A stretch of 58,721 nt of DNA, from the NCBI GenBank assembly GCA_028291545.1, contig JAQGHR010000050.1, positions 1 to 58,721 of the forward strand. Reading direction: 5' to 3'. Origin of the DNA: Planctomycetota bacterium. Its GTDB lineage: Bacteria > Planctomycetota > Planctomycetia > Isosphaerales > Isosphaeraceae. Under the pieces are notes generated by a model. It was given only the letters and a program-made list of their open reading frames with translations. It had not been told where the DNA came from and did no database searches. A program made the position numbers and the translations under genes. Positions 36,527-45,399 of this stretch are shown here, one piece after another (positions within the stretch are counted from its first letter, which is position 1; each line of letters begins with the position of its first letter).

Positions 36527-37971
36527 GCACCGATCCCCACCAGGGCCGTCGTCATCACTTCGCCGAAGAGCGTCATCGGGGTCGCCTCCGTGATCGTGAC
36601 TGGCAGCAATTCTCCCGCCTGACGCGCGTTCCCCTCGTACACCACGATCCGATCGCAACTGGTACGACCGGTCATCTGGATCGGGCCGAAGCCCTCGCTG
36701 GCGTGCCTCTGGGCCGTCTTGCTCGGGCCTTCCACCAGGATCTCGACCGTCCGGCCCACGAACGGACGATTGTCCTCGGCGCAGATCGCGTTCTGAACCG
36801 CGAGCAGGTCGTTGTTCCGCCGCTTCTTGACGCCTTCCGGGATGTCATCGGCGTACAGGTCGTCCGCCTTGGTTCCGGTGCGGGGGCTGTACTTGAAGAT
36901 GAAGGAGTTCTTGAACCGGGATCGCTCGACCAGGCGGATCGACTTCTCGAACGATTTCTCGGTCTCTCCACAAAACCCGACGATGAAGTCGCTGGAGACG
37001 GCCACGCCCGGGATCGTTTCGTGGATCCTCGCCATCATGTCGTCGTAAAGCGCGACGGTGTAGAGCCGCTTCATCCGCTTGAGAATCTCATCGCAGCCGC
37101 TCTGGGCGGGAACGTGCAAGTAACGAGACATCTTCGGCAGGTCGCGCACGGCCTGTAACAGGTCGTCGGTCATGTCGTTCGGGAAGCTCGTGATGAACTT
37201 GATCCGCACCAGACCCGGGATGTCATGGAGCCGTTCGAGCAGGTCCGACAGCCGCGTCGTCCGCCCGTCGGGCGTCTTGAACTTGTAGCTGTTGACGGTC
37301 TGGCCGAGGAGCGTGATCTCCTTCACGCCCTGCTCGGCGAGTTGCCGGGCTTCCTCGACGATCCCATCCGGCGGCCGGCTCTGTTCGGGTCCGCGAACGG
37401 ACGGGACGATGCAATAGGTGCAGAACTTGTCGCAGCCCATCATGATCCGCACGAAGGCCTGATGCGGCGTGGGCCTCATCGCGGGCTCGCGGAGGGGGTC
37501 GTACTCGGCGAAGCTCTCGGTGACGTGATCGCGACTGCCCCCGGTTCGGGCCAGGCTCACGGCCATCTGGGGGGCGCGGTCCTCCTTGGCCTTCGCCAGC
37601 AGCTCGGAGACCCGCCCCAACTGGCCCGGCCCGACGACGATATCGACGTGCGGAGCACGCTTGAGAATCTGGCCCTGATCCTTCTGCGCCATGCACCCCA
37701 GGACCCCGATCGAAACCTCGGGTTTCTGTTGCTTGATCGTCTTGATCCGGCCCAGGGCCGAGTAAATCTTGTCCTCGGCATGCTGGCGGACGGAGCAGGT
37801 ATTGTAGAGGATCGTGTCGGCCTGGCCGATGTCGAGGGTCAGCTCATAGCCCTCATTGCGAAGCTTCGCCACCACAAGCTCGCTATCGAGCATGTTCATC
37901 TGGCAGCCGACGGTCTCGATATAGAGCTTTTTTTTCTGGGGGAGTTCGTTATGGGCCATCGGGTCGGCCAT
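36523..37971 (-). CDS. miaB: tRNA-2-methylthio-N6-dimethylallyladenosine synthase
   Basis: Radical-SAM methylthiotransferase that modifies A37 of tRNAs reading UNN codons. 482 aa. The N-terminal cluster Cys residues occur in GCQMN, NTCSVR and LGCMAQ, and the radical SAM triad is CDKFCTYC (CxxxCxxC); a C-terminal TRAM region follows (GRTVEILVEG, TSCDRIVVYEG). GGAG precedes the ATG at 37971 by 8 nt, so the longer ORF to 38022 is not used. The third-to-tenth codon region contains a run of eight A (AAA AAA AAG), a dnaX-type slippery heptamer in frame. A promoter-like pair lies upstream (38037-38065). Confidence 0.95.
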   Translation of the reverse strand: MADPMAHNELPQKKKLYIETVGCQMNMLDSELVVAKLRNEGYELTLDIGQADTILYNTCSVRQHAEDKIYSALGRIKTIKQQKPEVSIGVLGCMAQKDQGQILKRAPHVDIVVGPGQLGRVSELLAKAKEDRAPQMAVSLARTGGSRDHVTESFAEYDPLREPAMRPTPHQAFVRIMMGCDKFCTYCIVPSVRGPEQSRPPDGIVEEARQLAEQGVKEITLLGQTVNSYKFKTPDGRTTRLSDLLERLHDIPGLVRIKFITSFPNDMTDDLLQAVRDLPKMSRYLHVPAQSGCDEILKRMKRLYTVALYDDMMARIHETIPGVAVSSDFIVGFCGETEKSFEKSIRLVERSRFKNSFIFKYSPRTGTKADDLYADDIPEGVKKRRNNDLLAVQNAICAEDNRPFVGRTVEILVEGPSKTAQRHASEGFGPIQMTGRTSCDRIVVYEGNARQAGELLPVTITEATPMTLFGEVMTTALVGIGA

Positions 37972-38036
37972 CGCCGTAGCTCCAGGGCGGGGTCGGCGCG
38001 GAAAACGGGCCAGAGAATTCAAGGAATCAGGTATCC

Positions 38037-38065
38037 ATTGTAGCGTACGATCCTACGATTGGAAA
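38037..38065 (-). promoter_or_regulatory. Candidate miaB promoter
   Basis: On the minus strand TTTCCA (38065-38060, 4/6) and TACAAT (38042-38037, 5/6) are separated by 17 nt and lie 66 nt upstream of the miaB ATG, in the divergent gap with the hydrolase gene. Confidence 0.4.
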
Positions 38066-38135
38066 CGCCGGGTCCTGCCGGGCGGGATGAGATCCACCCG
38101 CGTTGCATGGGTTTCCTTCACACCTTGAGATGCTC

Positions 38136-38948
38136 ATGCCGAGAGTCTTCGCCAACGCTCGACACCTGTTTTACGAGGAGATTGGCCGGGGCGAGCCCCT
38201 GGTCTTCCTGAGCGGGCTTGGAGGCGACCATCGGGCCTTCAGCGTGCCCATGCGTCACTTCAGCGCGCGGTATCGCACCCTGTCGCTCGACAATCGCGAC
38301 GTCGGCCAATCCGACCGTAGCCCGACTGCCTACACCACCGCGGACATGGCCGACGACGTCGCCGCCTGCCTTCGTGCCGTCGGCGTGACCAAAGCCGCCC
38401 ACATCGTCGGGCAATCGCTGGGCGGTCTGGTGGCCCAAGAACTCGCGCTCAGGCATCCAATCCTCGTTCGGTCCCTCGTCCTCGCCTCCACCCACGCCGG
38501 GGCCGATCCATGGCGAAAAGCCGTCCTGGAATCGTGGATCGCCGTCCGGTCGCTCGTCGATCCGCCCGAGTTCACCCGGCTCACGCTCCCCTGGCTGGTC
38601 GCGCCCTCCTTCTACGCGCAAACCGGCCAGATCGAGGGTTTGATCCGGTTCGCCGAGCGGAACGCGACGCCCCAGGATGCCGCCGCGTTCGAGCGACAGG
38701 CCCGCGCGGCGATCGGCCACGAATCGCGGCAGCGCATCCCGAGCATCACCGTACCCACGCTCGTCCTCGTCGGCGAGCAAGACCTCGTCAATCCCCCCCG
38801 CGTCGCCCGAGAACTGGTCGATTTGATCCCCGGCTCCCGCATGTCGGTCCTGCCCAACGTCGGGCACCTGCCGCACGTGGAAGACTCGCGAGGGTTCCGC
38901 GACGCGATTGGCGAATTCCTCGAATCGGTCCCGGGCGTGGCTGGTTAA
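38136..38948 (+). CDS. Alpha/beta hydrolase
   Basis: 270 aa in the alpha/beta hydrolase fold. The oxyanion strand is [13 protein letters not shown], the nucleophile elbow GQSLGG (Ser), the acid [12 protein letters not shown] (Asp) and the His [10 protein letters not shown]. Closest in style to 3-oxoadipate enol-lactonase/BioH-like hydrolases, but the substrate is not deducible. ATG 38136 (MPRVFANAR) is preferred over 38130 and 38103 because GAG lies about 7 nt upstream and the protein aligns from there. Cytoplasmic, no signal. Monocistronic, followed by a large repeat. Confidence 0.88.
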   Translation: MPRVFANARHLFYEEIGRGEPLVFLSGLGGDHRAFSVPMRHFSARYRTLSLDNRDVGQSDRSPTAYTTADMADDVAACLRAVGVTKAAHIVGQSLGGLVAQELALRHPILVRSLVLASTHAGADPWRKAVLESWIAVRSLVDPPEFTRLTLPWLVAPSFYAQTGQIEGLIRFAERNATPQDAAAFERQARAAIGHESRQRIPSITVPTLVLVGEQDLVNPPRVARELVDLIPGSRMSVLPNVGHLPHVEDSRGFRDAIGEFLESVPGVAG

Positions 38949-38951
38949 GGG

Positions 38952-39303
38952 GGAATCGAAGATTTCACGCAGAGACGGGGAGGGGACGCGGAGGTCGCGG
39001 AGAAGAGAGAGAAGAAAGTAGAGAAGGCGAAAAGTTGTCATTTGCAAGTTTTCTCATGTTTTTGGTTTGGCTCAGGCTGGGCTGTGGGGTGGAGGCGGAT
39101 CGGCCTGCGCGATCCCCTCCGGTAGGTCCGACTTCAGTCGGTACTGTTCAGGGAACCTTGTCGGGGGCAGGACCGACTGAAGTCGGACCTACTCCTCATC
39201 CAGGTCCCTGAGTGGCTGCAACCCCGCAGCCCATCCTGAGCCTTGAATTTCTCTCCGCGTCCTCTGCGTCCCCTCCCCGTCTCTGCGTGAAATCTTCAAT
39301 TCC
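38952..39303. repeat. Family B palindromic repeat, copy 2, with a family A insertion
   Basis: Inverted arms of about 53 nt (38952-39004 and 39251-39303) match with about four mismatches and share the core TTCACGCAGAGACGGGGAGG. The middle holds a complete family A element, making this the longest B copy. Confidence 0.9.
39122..39192. repeat. Family A palindromic repeat, copy 2
   Basis: 25-nt arms at 39122-39146 and 39168-39192, one mismatch, 21-nt centre. Located inside the B element at 38952-39303. Confidence 0.9.
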
Positions 39304-39389
39304 ATCCCGCTCCCTCCTCCGGTTACAATCCCGTTCCCACGATTGGCCCGCTACGAACCTGCCTGAGAACTCGAACGGAATCTGGCCCC

Positions 39390-42300
39390 ATGCGATGGAC
39401 CCTTGCCCTCGTCGGCTTCTTGACCATTTCCGCCAGAGCCGCCGATCCGAAGGGGCTGCCGGAGGTGCCGCCGGGTTGGAAAATCGCGATCGTGGCCGAG
39501 GCGCCGAAGATCCTCTTCCCCACCGCCATCGTCGCCGCGCCCGACGGCACGGTCTATCTCGGCCAGGACCCGATGGACATGCCGGGCCCGCCGACGAAGC
39601 CGATCGACTCGGTCGTCGCGATCAAGGACGGCAAGGTCTCGGTCTTCGCCGACAACCTCTGGAGCGTCATGGGGCTGGAGTGGATCGACGGCACGCTCTA
39701 CGTCGTCCACGCCCCGTTCCTGTCGGCCTTTACAGATACCGACGGCGACGGCAAGGCGGATAAGCGTGTGGATCTCATGACGGGTCTGGGTCCCAAGCTC
39801 CCCGGGTTCAGCGGGATCAACGACCATGTCCCCTCGGGCATCCGCCTGGGTATGGATGGGTTCCTGTATCTCTCGTTCGGAGATAAGGGCATACCGGACG
39901 GCGTCGGGAAGGACGGGACCAGGATTCGCGTCGAAGGCGGCGGCGTGATCCGGATTCGACCCGACGGCACGGGGCTGGAGGTCGTGTCGACGGGCGAACG
40001 AAATCCCCTTTCCGTCGCACTCAGCGCGACCGACGAGGTCTTCACCTACGGCAACGACGACGACAGCAAGAAGTGGCCGAACAGCCTCACGCACCATATC
40101 GTCGGGGCGCATTTCGGCTATCCCTACCAGTTCTTGAACGCCCCGAAACGAACGCTGCCAATCCTGACCGGCCAGCTCGGCGGCTCCGGCACTCAGGGCA
40201 TCTGCTACAACGAGGACGGCCTGCCCGCCGACTATCGCGGCGATCTCTTCTTCTGCGACTGGGGCCTTCAGGAAGTCTTCCGATACAAGGTGGAAAAGGC
40301 GGGCGGGACCTACAAGCTCGTCAAGAAATCGAGCTTCATCAAACGCGGCGCCGTGCCCGACTTCCGCCCGTTCTCGGTCGCGACCTCCTACGATGGAACT
40401 ACCCTTTACGTCGTCGACTGGGCCTTCGCCGGCTGGCTGGCGAGCGGGCCACAAACGGGACGGCTCTACAGGATGACGTATGAGGGACCGGACAAGGTCC
40501 ATCCTGCCGCGAGGCCGACCGGGCAAGATCTTCCCTCGCGTGTCGCCGCGCTCGACCACCCCGCGCTCGCCGCCCGCATGAAGGCCCAGCGCGATCTGAT
40601 CAAGGTCGGGCCCGATGCCGTCGCGCCCCTCATCGAACGGTTCGGCAAGACGAATCGCCCCCGCCCCGGCCGTCTGCACGCGCTCTGGACGCTCGACGCG
40701 ATCACCGCCCCCGAAACGCGAAACGCCGTGCGGGTCGCCTCTCGCGTCGGGCTGAGCGACGAGGACGCCGAGATCCGTCTCCACGCCGCCAAGGTGGCCG
40801 GAATCCGCAAGGATGTCGAGGCGGTCTCCAGCATCGCGTCCTTGCTGAAAGATCCCGACGCCGCAGTCCGCCGTGAAGCCGCGATCGCCCTCGGCAAGAT
40901 CGGCGGGCCGACGGCGATTGCCGGATTAATGACCGCGCTCGGCGACCCCGATCGCTTCGCCGAATGGTCGATCGAGCACGCCATTCGCAGGCTGAAGGCG
41001 TGGGACACCTCGGAACTGACCGCCGCGCTGCTCGACCCGAAGCGACGAGACGCCGCGCTCGACCTGACCGACGAAGCCTGGTCGGTGGCCGTCATTGATG
41101 CGTTGATCGCTGCATTCGAGAAAACCGACGACACCAAGATTCGCGCCCGGATCGTCGCCAATCTCGCGGGCCTTCATCGTCGCTATCCCGAGTGGTCGGG
41201 CAACTGGTTCGGCACGAATCCGCTGGCGGGCGAGTTCCCCAGGAAGACGCGGCCCTGGAGTCCCGAGGGGATGATCCGCGTCATCGTCGGGCTGACCAGG
41301 GCCCTGGGCGACGCCGACACGAGCGTTCGCAAGGCTGCCATCGCCGGCCTGGCCGAGACCGGCCCCCCCGCCGCCGCCCCGTTCCGTGCCCGACTTGACG
41401 CCGAGACCGACCCCGCCAATCAAGCGGCGCTGGCCTCGGCCCTGGGACAGCTTCACGACCCGGCGGCCACGCCCACCCTGGCGCGGTGGCTAAAGGACGG
41501 CGCACGGCCGCTTCCCGTCAGGTCCGCCGCCCTGGATGCCCTGGCCCAGATTCCCGGCCGCCCGGCGGCGGTGGCGCGGCTGGGCGTGCTCTATGACAAG
41601 ACCGCGCCTCCCGAATTGCTCGCCCGCGCCTTGCCCGCGCTGGGACAAGCAAGAATTGTCCCCCCCAACGATCTGGCGTCCTTCCTCGAACACACGACTC
41701 CGGCCGTCCGCGTCGCCGCGATCGCTTCCCTGTCGTACCGGTCTCCGGCCCCTCCCGAGGCCAAAGCCGCGATCCTCGCCAGGTTCGCCGATCCCGCGCC
41801 CGAGGTCCGCAAGACCGCCGTCGAAGCCGCCGGGACGCTCAAAATCCGCGAGGCGATCCCGAAACTCCTTCCGCTCGTGAAAAACGACGCCACGCGATCG
41901 GAGGCCACGCTCGCCCTGTGCGCGTTGCCCGACCCGCGCGCCCTGCCGGTCTACCTGGAGGCCATCGCGGATCGAAGCCCGGAGGTCCGCCGCGCCGGGG
42001 AAAACGCCCTGCTTGCCATCCGCGATCTCGTGGGAGGGGACCTGGAAAAGGGGATCCGGGAGAAGCGATTCAATAACGTCGCCTATGAGGCCGTCGAGCG
42101 CGTCCTGACGCGGTTCACGCCGATCCCGGTCTGGAAGGTCATCGGCCCGTTCCCGCGCACCACGGCCCAGGTTTTCGTCGGCGAGAAATCGATCGATTTT
42201 CGCCGCCAGCACTCCGGGGTCGAGGGCCGCACGATCGCATGGGCCGACCGTTCCGCCCAGGAGGGCACGGGCCGTTTGATCGTCGACGACTTCAAGGCCG

Positions 42301-43121
42301 GCACCGGCGACAAGGGCGGATTCGGCTACGACACCAACGGCTCGCCCGATCTCGCCTCGTTCGCCTACGCCGAGATCCCCGCCGACAAGGAACGCGCGGC
42401 GATGCTGTTGATCGGGTCCAGCGGCTCGTTGATCGTCACCCTGAACGAGCAGGTGATCCTCAACTACTCGAACTTCGCCGGACGGCCGTATTCCCCCGAT
42501 TCCGACCGCCTCCGCGTCGTCCTGCGGAAAGGCAAGAATCGCCTGTTGATCCGTAGCCGCCAGGGGATCGGCTCCTGGTCGTTCGGCGTCCAGGTCTCCG
42601 ACCCCGCCGAGACCCTGTTCGCCACCCGTCCCGGTTCCACCAGCCTCGCCGACCTCCGCGATCACGGCCTTCGTCACGATGGCGACCCCATCAAGGGCCG
42701 CGCGATCTTCTTCGACCCCAAGGGCATCGGCTGCGTGAAGTGCCACGCGGCCGGCGGCATGGGCGTCGCCAATGTGGGGCCGGACCTCACGGGTTTGTCG
42801 CTCAAGTACGACAGGGCCGAGATCATCCGGTCCGTCCTCGAACCCTCCAACCGCCTCGCCACCGGCTATCAACCCGTCCTGGTCGCGAAGACGGATGGTA
42901 AAGTAATCACGGGATTACTTCGCGCGGAGACCGCTGACTATCTCGACCTGATCGATTCCGACGCCAAGCTTGCCCGTGTTGCAAAGGCCGACATCGACGA
43001 ACGCCGCGTGGGCGACGTATCTCTCATGCCGACGGGACTCGTGGACACGCTCTCGAAGGAGGAGTTCGCCGATTTGATCGCGTATCTGAGGAGCCTCAAG
43101 GCCACCCCGGCGACCCGGTAG
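39390..43121 (+). CDS. PVC-type membrane-bound dehydrogenase with HEAT repeats and c-type haem domain
   Basis: 1243-aa secreted protein, signal peptide MRWTLALVGFLTISARAAD. Residues about 25-370 form a sorbosone/glucose-dehydrogenase-like beta-propeller (PDGTVYLGQDP, DTDGDGKADK, VGAHFGYPYQFL). About 390-900 carry HEAT-type repeats. About 915-1080 is a beta-rich domain (WKVIGPFP, LIVTLNEQV, GKNRLLIRSRQG) of PA14/accessory type. The C-terminal cytochrome c domain has CVKCH near residue 1115 and ends with LIAYLRSL. This layout is a planctomycete hallmark, inferred to oxidise an extracellular sugar or related alcohol and pass electrons through haem; the substrate is unknown. ApbE-DUF2271 and PepSY genes follow closely and could supply cofactor or electron transfer. 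Confidence 0.92.
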   Translation: MRWTLALVGFLTISARAADPKGLPEVPPGWKIAIVAEAPKILFPTAIVAAPDGTVYLGQDPMDMPGPPTKPIDSVVAIKDGKVSVFADNLWSVMGLEWIDGTLYVVHAPFLSAFTDTDGDGKADKRVDLMTGLGPKLPGFSGINDHVPSGIRLGMDGFLYLSFGDKGIPDGVGKDGTRIRVEGGGVIRIRPDGTGLEVVSTGERNPLSVALSATDEVFTYGNDDDSKKWPNSLTHHIVGAHFGYPYQFLNAPKRTLPILTGQLGGSGTQGICYNEDGLPADYRGDLFFCDWGLQEVFRYKVEKAGGTYKLVKKSSFIKRGAVPDFRPFSVATSYDGTTLYVVDWAFAGWLASGPQTGRLYRMTYEGPDKVHPAARPTGQDLPSRVAALDHPALAARMKAQRDLIKVGPDAVAPLIERFGKTNRPRPGRLHALWTLDAITAPETRNAVRVASRVGLSDEDAEIRLHAAKVAGIRKDVEAVSSIASLLKDPDAAVRREAAIALGKIGGPTAIAGLMTALGDPDRFAEWSIEHAIRRLKAWDTSELTAALLDPKRRDAALDLTDEAWSVAVIDALIAAFEKTDDTKIRARIVANLAGLHRRYPEWSGNWFGTNPLAGEFPRKTRPWSPEGMIRVIVGLTRALGDADTSVRKAAIAGLAETGPPAAAPFRARLDAETDPANQAALASALGQLHDPAATPTLARWLKDGARPLPVRSAALDALAQIPGRPAAVARLGVLYDKTAPPELLARALPALGQARIVPPNDLASFLEHTTPAVRVAAIASLSYRSPAPPEAKAAILARFADPAPEVRKTAVEAAGTLKIREAIPKLLPLVKNDATRSEATLALCALPDPRALPVYLEAIADRSPEVRRAGENALLAIRDLVGGDLEKGIREKRFNNVAYEAVERVLTRFTPIPVWKVIGPFPRTTAQVFVGEKSIDFRRQHSGVEGRTIAWADRSAQEGTGRLIVDDFKAGTGDKGGFGYDTNGSPDLASFAYAEIPADKERAAMLLIGSSGSLIVTLNEQVILNYSNFAGRPYSPDSDRLRVVLRKGKNRLLIRSRQGIGSWSFGVQVSDPAETLFATRPGSTSLADLRDHGLRHDGDPIKGRAIFFDPKGIGCVKCHAAGGMGVANVGPDLTGLSLKYDRAEIIRSVLEPSNRLATGYQPVLVAKTDGKVITGLLRAETADYLDLIDSDAKLARVAKADIDERRVGDVSLMPTGLVDTLSKEEFADLIAYLRSLKATPATR

Positions 43122-43158
43122 GTCCGTTTCACTCAGCCATCTGGATACCAGGCCCCAC

Positions 43159-44718
43159 ATGATTCATCCCCTTCGAACCGTCGCATCCGCAATGTGTGCC
43201 CTCATTGTTTCGAATGCGGTTTGCGATGCGGAACAGTTCTCATTCCATCACGAAAACGTGATGGGTACGTCGCTGGAACTCCGGATTCGAGCCGACAGCG
43301 CCGACGCTGCCCGGTGGGCCGAGGGCCGCGTACTCCAGGAGATCGACCGCCTGAGCGCGATCTTCAGCGGTTATGACAGGACGAGCGAGTTCAGCCGGTG
43401 GATGGCGGCCCCGAAGGGCGCGGTCAAGGTCTCGCCGGAGTTGTTGGAAATCCTCCAGGCGAGCGATCTCTGGCGATCTCGTAGCGACGGGGCGTTCGAT
43501 CCCGGGGTGGAAGTCCACTCGCAACTCTGGAAGACCTGCGCCAAACAGGACCGCGTGCCGACAGCCGACGAACTGGCTCGTGCCAGGGCCTCCATGTCTG
43601 CGCCCGCATGGAGGCTCGACCCGATCGCCCGAACGGCCGAGCGGCTCTCGGATGGACCGATCTCCCTGAACGCGATCGCCAAGGGCTTTATCCTCGAACG
43701 GGCGTGCGATGTCGCGATGGAGACGAATCGAGGCGTTCGCGGTCTGCTGCTGAACGTCGGCGGCGACATGCGCGTTTGCGGGGACATGACCCAAACGTTC
43801 GCGATCGCCAACCCGGCCGCCGATTCCGAATCCTCGGCGCCGCTCGCTCACGCCAGGGTCCGCGATCGCGCCGTCGCGACCAGCGGACACTCGCAGCGCG
43901 GGTTTCGCGTCCAGGGCCGATGGTACTCGCATATCCTCGATCCTCGCACGGGGGCCCCCGTCGATAGTATCGCGAGCGCCACGGTCGTCGCCGGGCGATC
44001 CGCCGATGCCGACGCGCTGGCGACGATCTTCAACGTCCTGTCCACGGAAGAGAGCCTCCGGCTCGCGAAGGCGATTCCCGGCGTCGAATGCCTGATCGTC
44101 ACCACGGATGGCCGCATCGCGAAGAGCGACGGATGGCACGCTTTCGAGATTGCCAGGCCGTTGACCCTCGCACTGGCGGACGGACCCAAGGCCGCCGATC
44201 CGAAGCCGCAAAGCGAGCTGTGGCCGGACGGGTTGGAAATGCTCATCAATTACGAGATCAATCAGCCCGAAGGCGCGAACCTGCGGCGCTATCGCCGACC
44301 ATATGTGGCCGTCTGGGTGGAGGACAAGGACGGCAAGATCGTCCGCAACCTGATCCTCTGGGTCTCGTTCGGCGGCCAGGGTCACGAGCGCTGGCTGCCC
44401 GACATGCGGCGCTGGTACAAGAGCGAGAAGGCCCGCAAGCTGGCCGATCCCGACCCGATCGCCGAGCCGGTCGCGCGACCGACTCGCCAGCCGGGAAAGT
44501 ACTCCGTCATCTGGGACGGCAAGGACGATCACGGCAAGCCGGTCCCTCGCGGCGAATATGTCATCTCGATCGACGCCGCGAGAGAGCATGGTACCTATCA
44601 GAATATTCGCAAGCAGGTAACGATCGCCACGACGCCGTTCGCCGAGGAACTCAAGGGGAATGTCGAGATCAAATCCGCCTCGATCGAATATCGCCGAAAG
44701 ACTCCGGCGAAAAAATGA
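43159..44718 (+). CDS. FAD:protein FMN transferase (ApbE) fused to DUF2271
   Basis: 519 aa. N-terminal signal peptide (about 1-25, ...VSNAVCDAEQ). ApbE domain about 28-320: HHENVMGTSLELRI, LNVGGDMRVCGD and TGAPVDSIASATVVAGRSADADALATI are typical nucleotide- and Mg-binding ApbE sequence. The C-terminal 180 residues (LINYEINQPEGANLR..., QPGKYSVIWDGKDDHGKPV) are DUF2271, a secreted beta-sandwich often attached to ApbE. ApbE covalently attaches FMN to Thr of periplasmic proteins; the target is not in view, although PepSY-type partners are frequent. It begins 37 nt after the dehydrogenase gene and overlaps the PepSY-type gene at its 3' end. Confidence 0.9.
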   Translation: MIHPLRTVASAMCALIVSNAVCDAEQFSFHHENVMGTSLELRIRADSADAARWAEGRVLQEIDRLSAIFSGYDRTSEFSRWMAAPKGAVKVSPELLEILQASDLWRSRSDGAFDPGVEVHSQLWKTCAKQDRVPTADELARARASMSAPAWRLDPIARTAERLSDGPISLNAIAKGFILERACDVAMETNRGVRGLLLNVGGDMRVCGDMTQTFAIANPAADSESSAPLAHARVRDRAVATSGHSQRGFRVQGRWYSHILDPRTGAPVDSIASATVVAGRSADADALATIFNVLSTEESLRLAKAIPGVECLIVTTDGRIAKSDGWHAFEIARPLTLALADGPKAADPKPQSELWPDGLEMLINYEINQPEGANLRRYRRPYVAVWVEDKDGKIVRNLILWVSFGGQGHERWLPDMRRWYKSEKARKLADPDPIAEPVARPTRQPGKYSVIWDGKDDHGKPVPRGEYVISIDAAREHGTYQNIRKQVTIATTPFAEELKGNVEIKSASIEYRRKTPAKK

Positions 44719-45379
44719 CTCGACGACCCAACCGCCGCGCCATGCCCGGAGCCTGAAGCGCCGGCTGAACATCAAGCTCGCCGCCTGGATGCGCTGGCTG
44801 CACATTTATCTGTCGATGTTCGGCCTCGCCGCCGTCCTGTTCTTCAGCGTCACAGGAATCACCCTCAACCATCCCGACTGGTTCTTCGGCGAGGCCGAGC
44901 GCCGCACCCAGGCCGAGGGGCAGATCAACGTCAAATGGTTGCACCTTGAGGCCCCGTCCGGCACCGAATCCGACCCGACCCGACAGGTCGCGAAGCTGGA
45001 GGTGGTGGAGCACCTTCGCACGCTCCACGGGATCAAGGGAGCCGTCGCCGAGTTCCGCGCCGACGAGAACGAATGCCTCGTCACCTTCAAGGGCCCCGGC
45101 TACGTGGCCGACGCCGTCATCGATCGCTCAACCGGCCGTTACAGCGTGACGCAGCAATTCCACGGCTTCATCGCCATCATCAACGACCTCCACAAGGGCC
45201 GCGACACCGGCCCCGCCTGGTCCATCCTGATCGACGTCTCGGCCGTGGCCATGACTGTGATTTCGCTGACGGGCCTGGTGCTCCTGTTCTACCTCAAGCT
45301 CCGGCGGATTCCGGGCCTGGTGGTGACGGCGGTCGGCACGATCGTCGTCGTTCTGGTCTACGTCCTCTGGGTGCCGTGA
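44660..45379 (+). CDS. PepSY-associated transmembrane protein
   Basis: 239 aa if started at 44660; the first 35 or so residues overlap the ApbE gene and are Arg/Pro-rich. The clear protein begins near KRRLNIKLAAWMRWLHIYLSMFG, with one TM helix at about residues 50-70, a periplasmic PepSY-like stretch (about 75-180, TVKFKGPGYVADAVIDRSTGR-type), and two C-terminal helices (about 185-210 and 215-238). The start is unresolved: ATG 44660 has AAGGGG almost touching it, while ATG 44789 begins only inside the first helix. Such proteins pair with ApbE-DUF2271 in flavin-linked iron or electron-transfer systems; the role here is inferred from neighbourhood. Confidence 0.8.
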   Translation: MSRSNPPRSNIAERLRRKNDSTTQPPRHARSLKRRLNIKLAAWMRWLHIYLSMFGLAAVLFFSVTGITLNHPDWFFGEAERRTQAEGQINVKWLHLEAPSGTESDPTRQVAKLEVVEHLRTLHGIKGAVAEFRADENECLVTFKGPGYVADAVIDRSTGRYSVTQQFHGFIAIINDLHKGRDTGPAWSILIDVSAVAMTVISLTGLVLLFYLKLRRIPGLVVTAVGTIVVVLVYVLWVP

Positions 45380-45399
45380 TATCCGCCGGGCGATCCTCC

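Larger units (their letters stand above)
38949..39389. other. Intergenic region filled by nested repeats
   Basis: 441 nt between two plus-strand genes. The family B element covers 38952-39303 and contains a family A element at 39122-39192. Only about 85 nt remains before the next start codon, where no promoter is obvious. Confidence 0.7.

Noticed and set aside
38952..39303. CRISPR-like array because of repeated GCAGAG/CGGGGA words
   Set aside because: The units are inverted, not direct, with no regular spacers and no cas genes.
44715..44756. ATG overlapping the ApbE stop (ATGA), suggesting a coupled gene
   Set aside because: That frame closes after 13 codons; the PepSY protein is in a different frame, so the overlap is coincidental.
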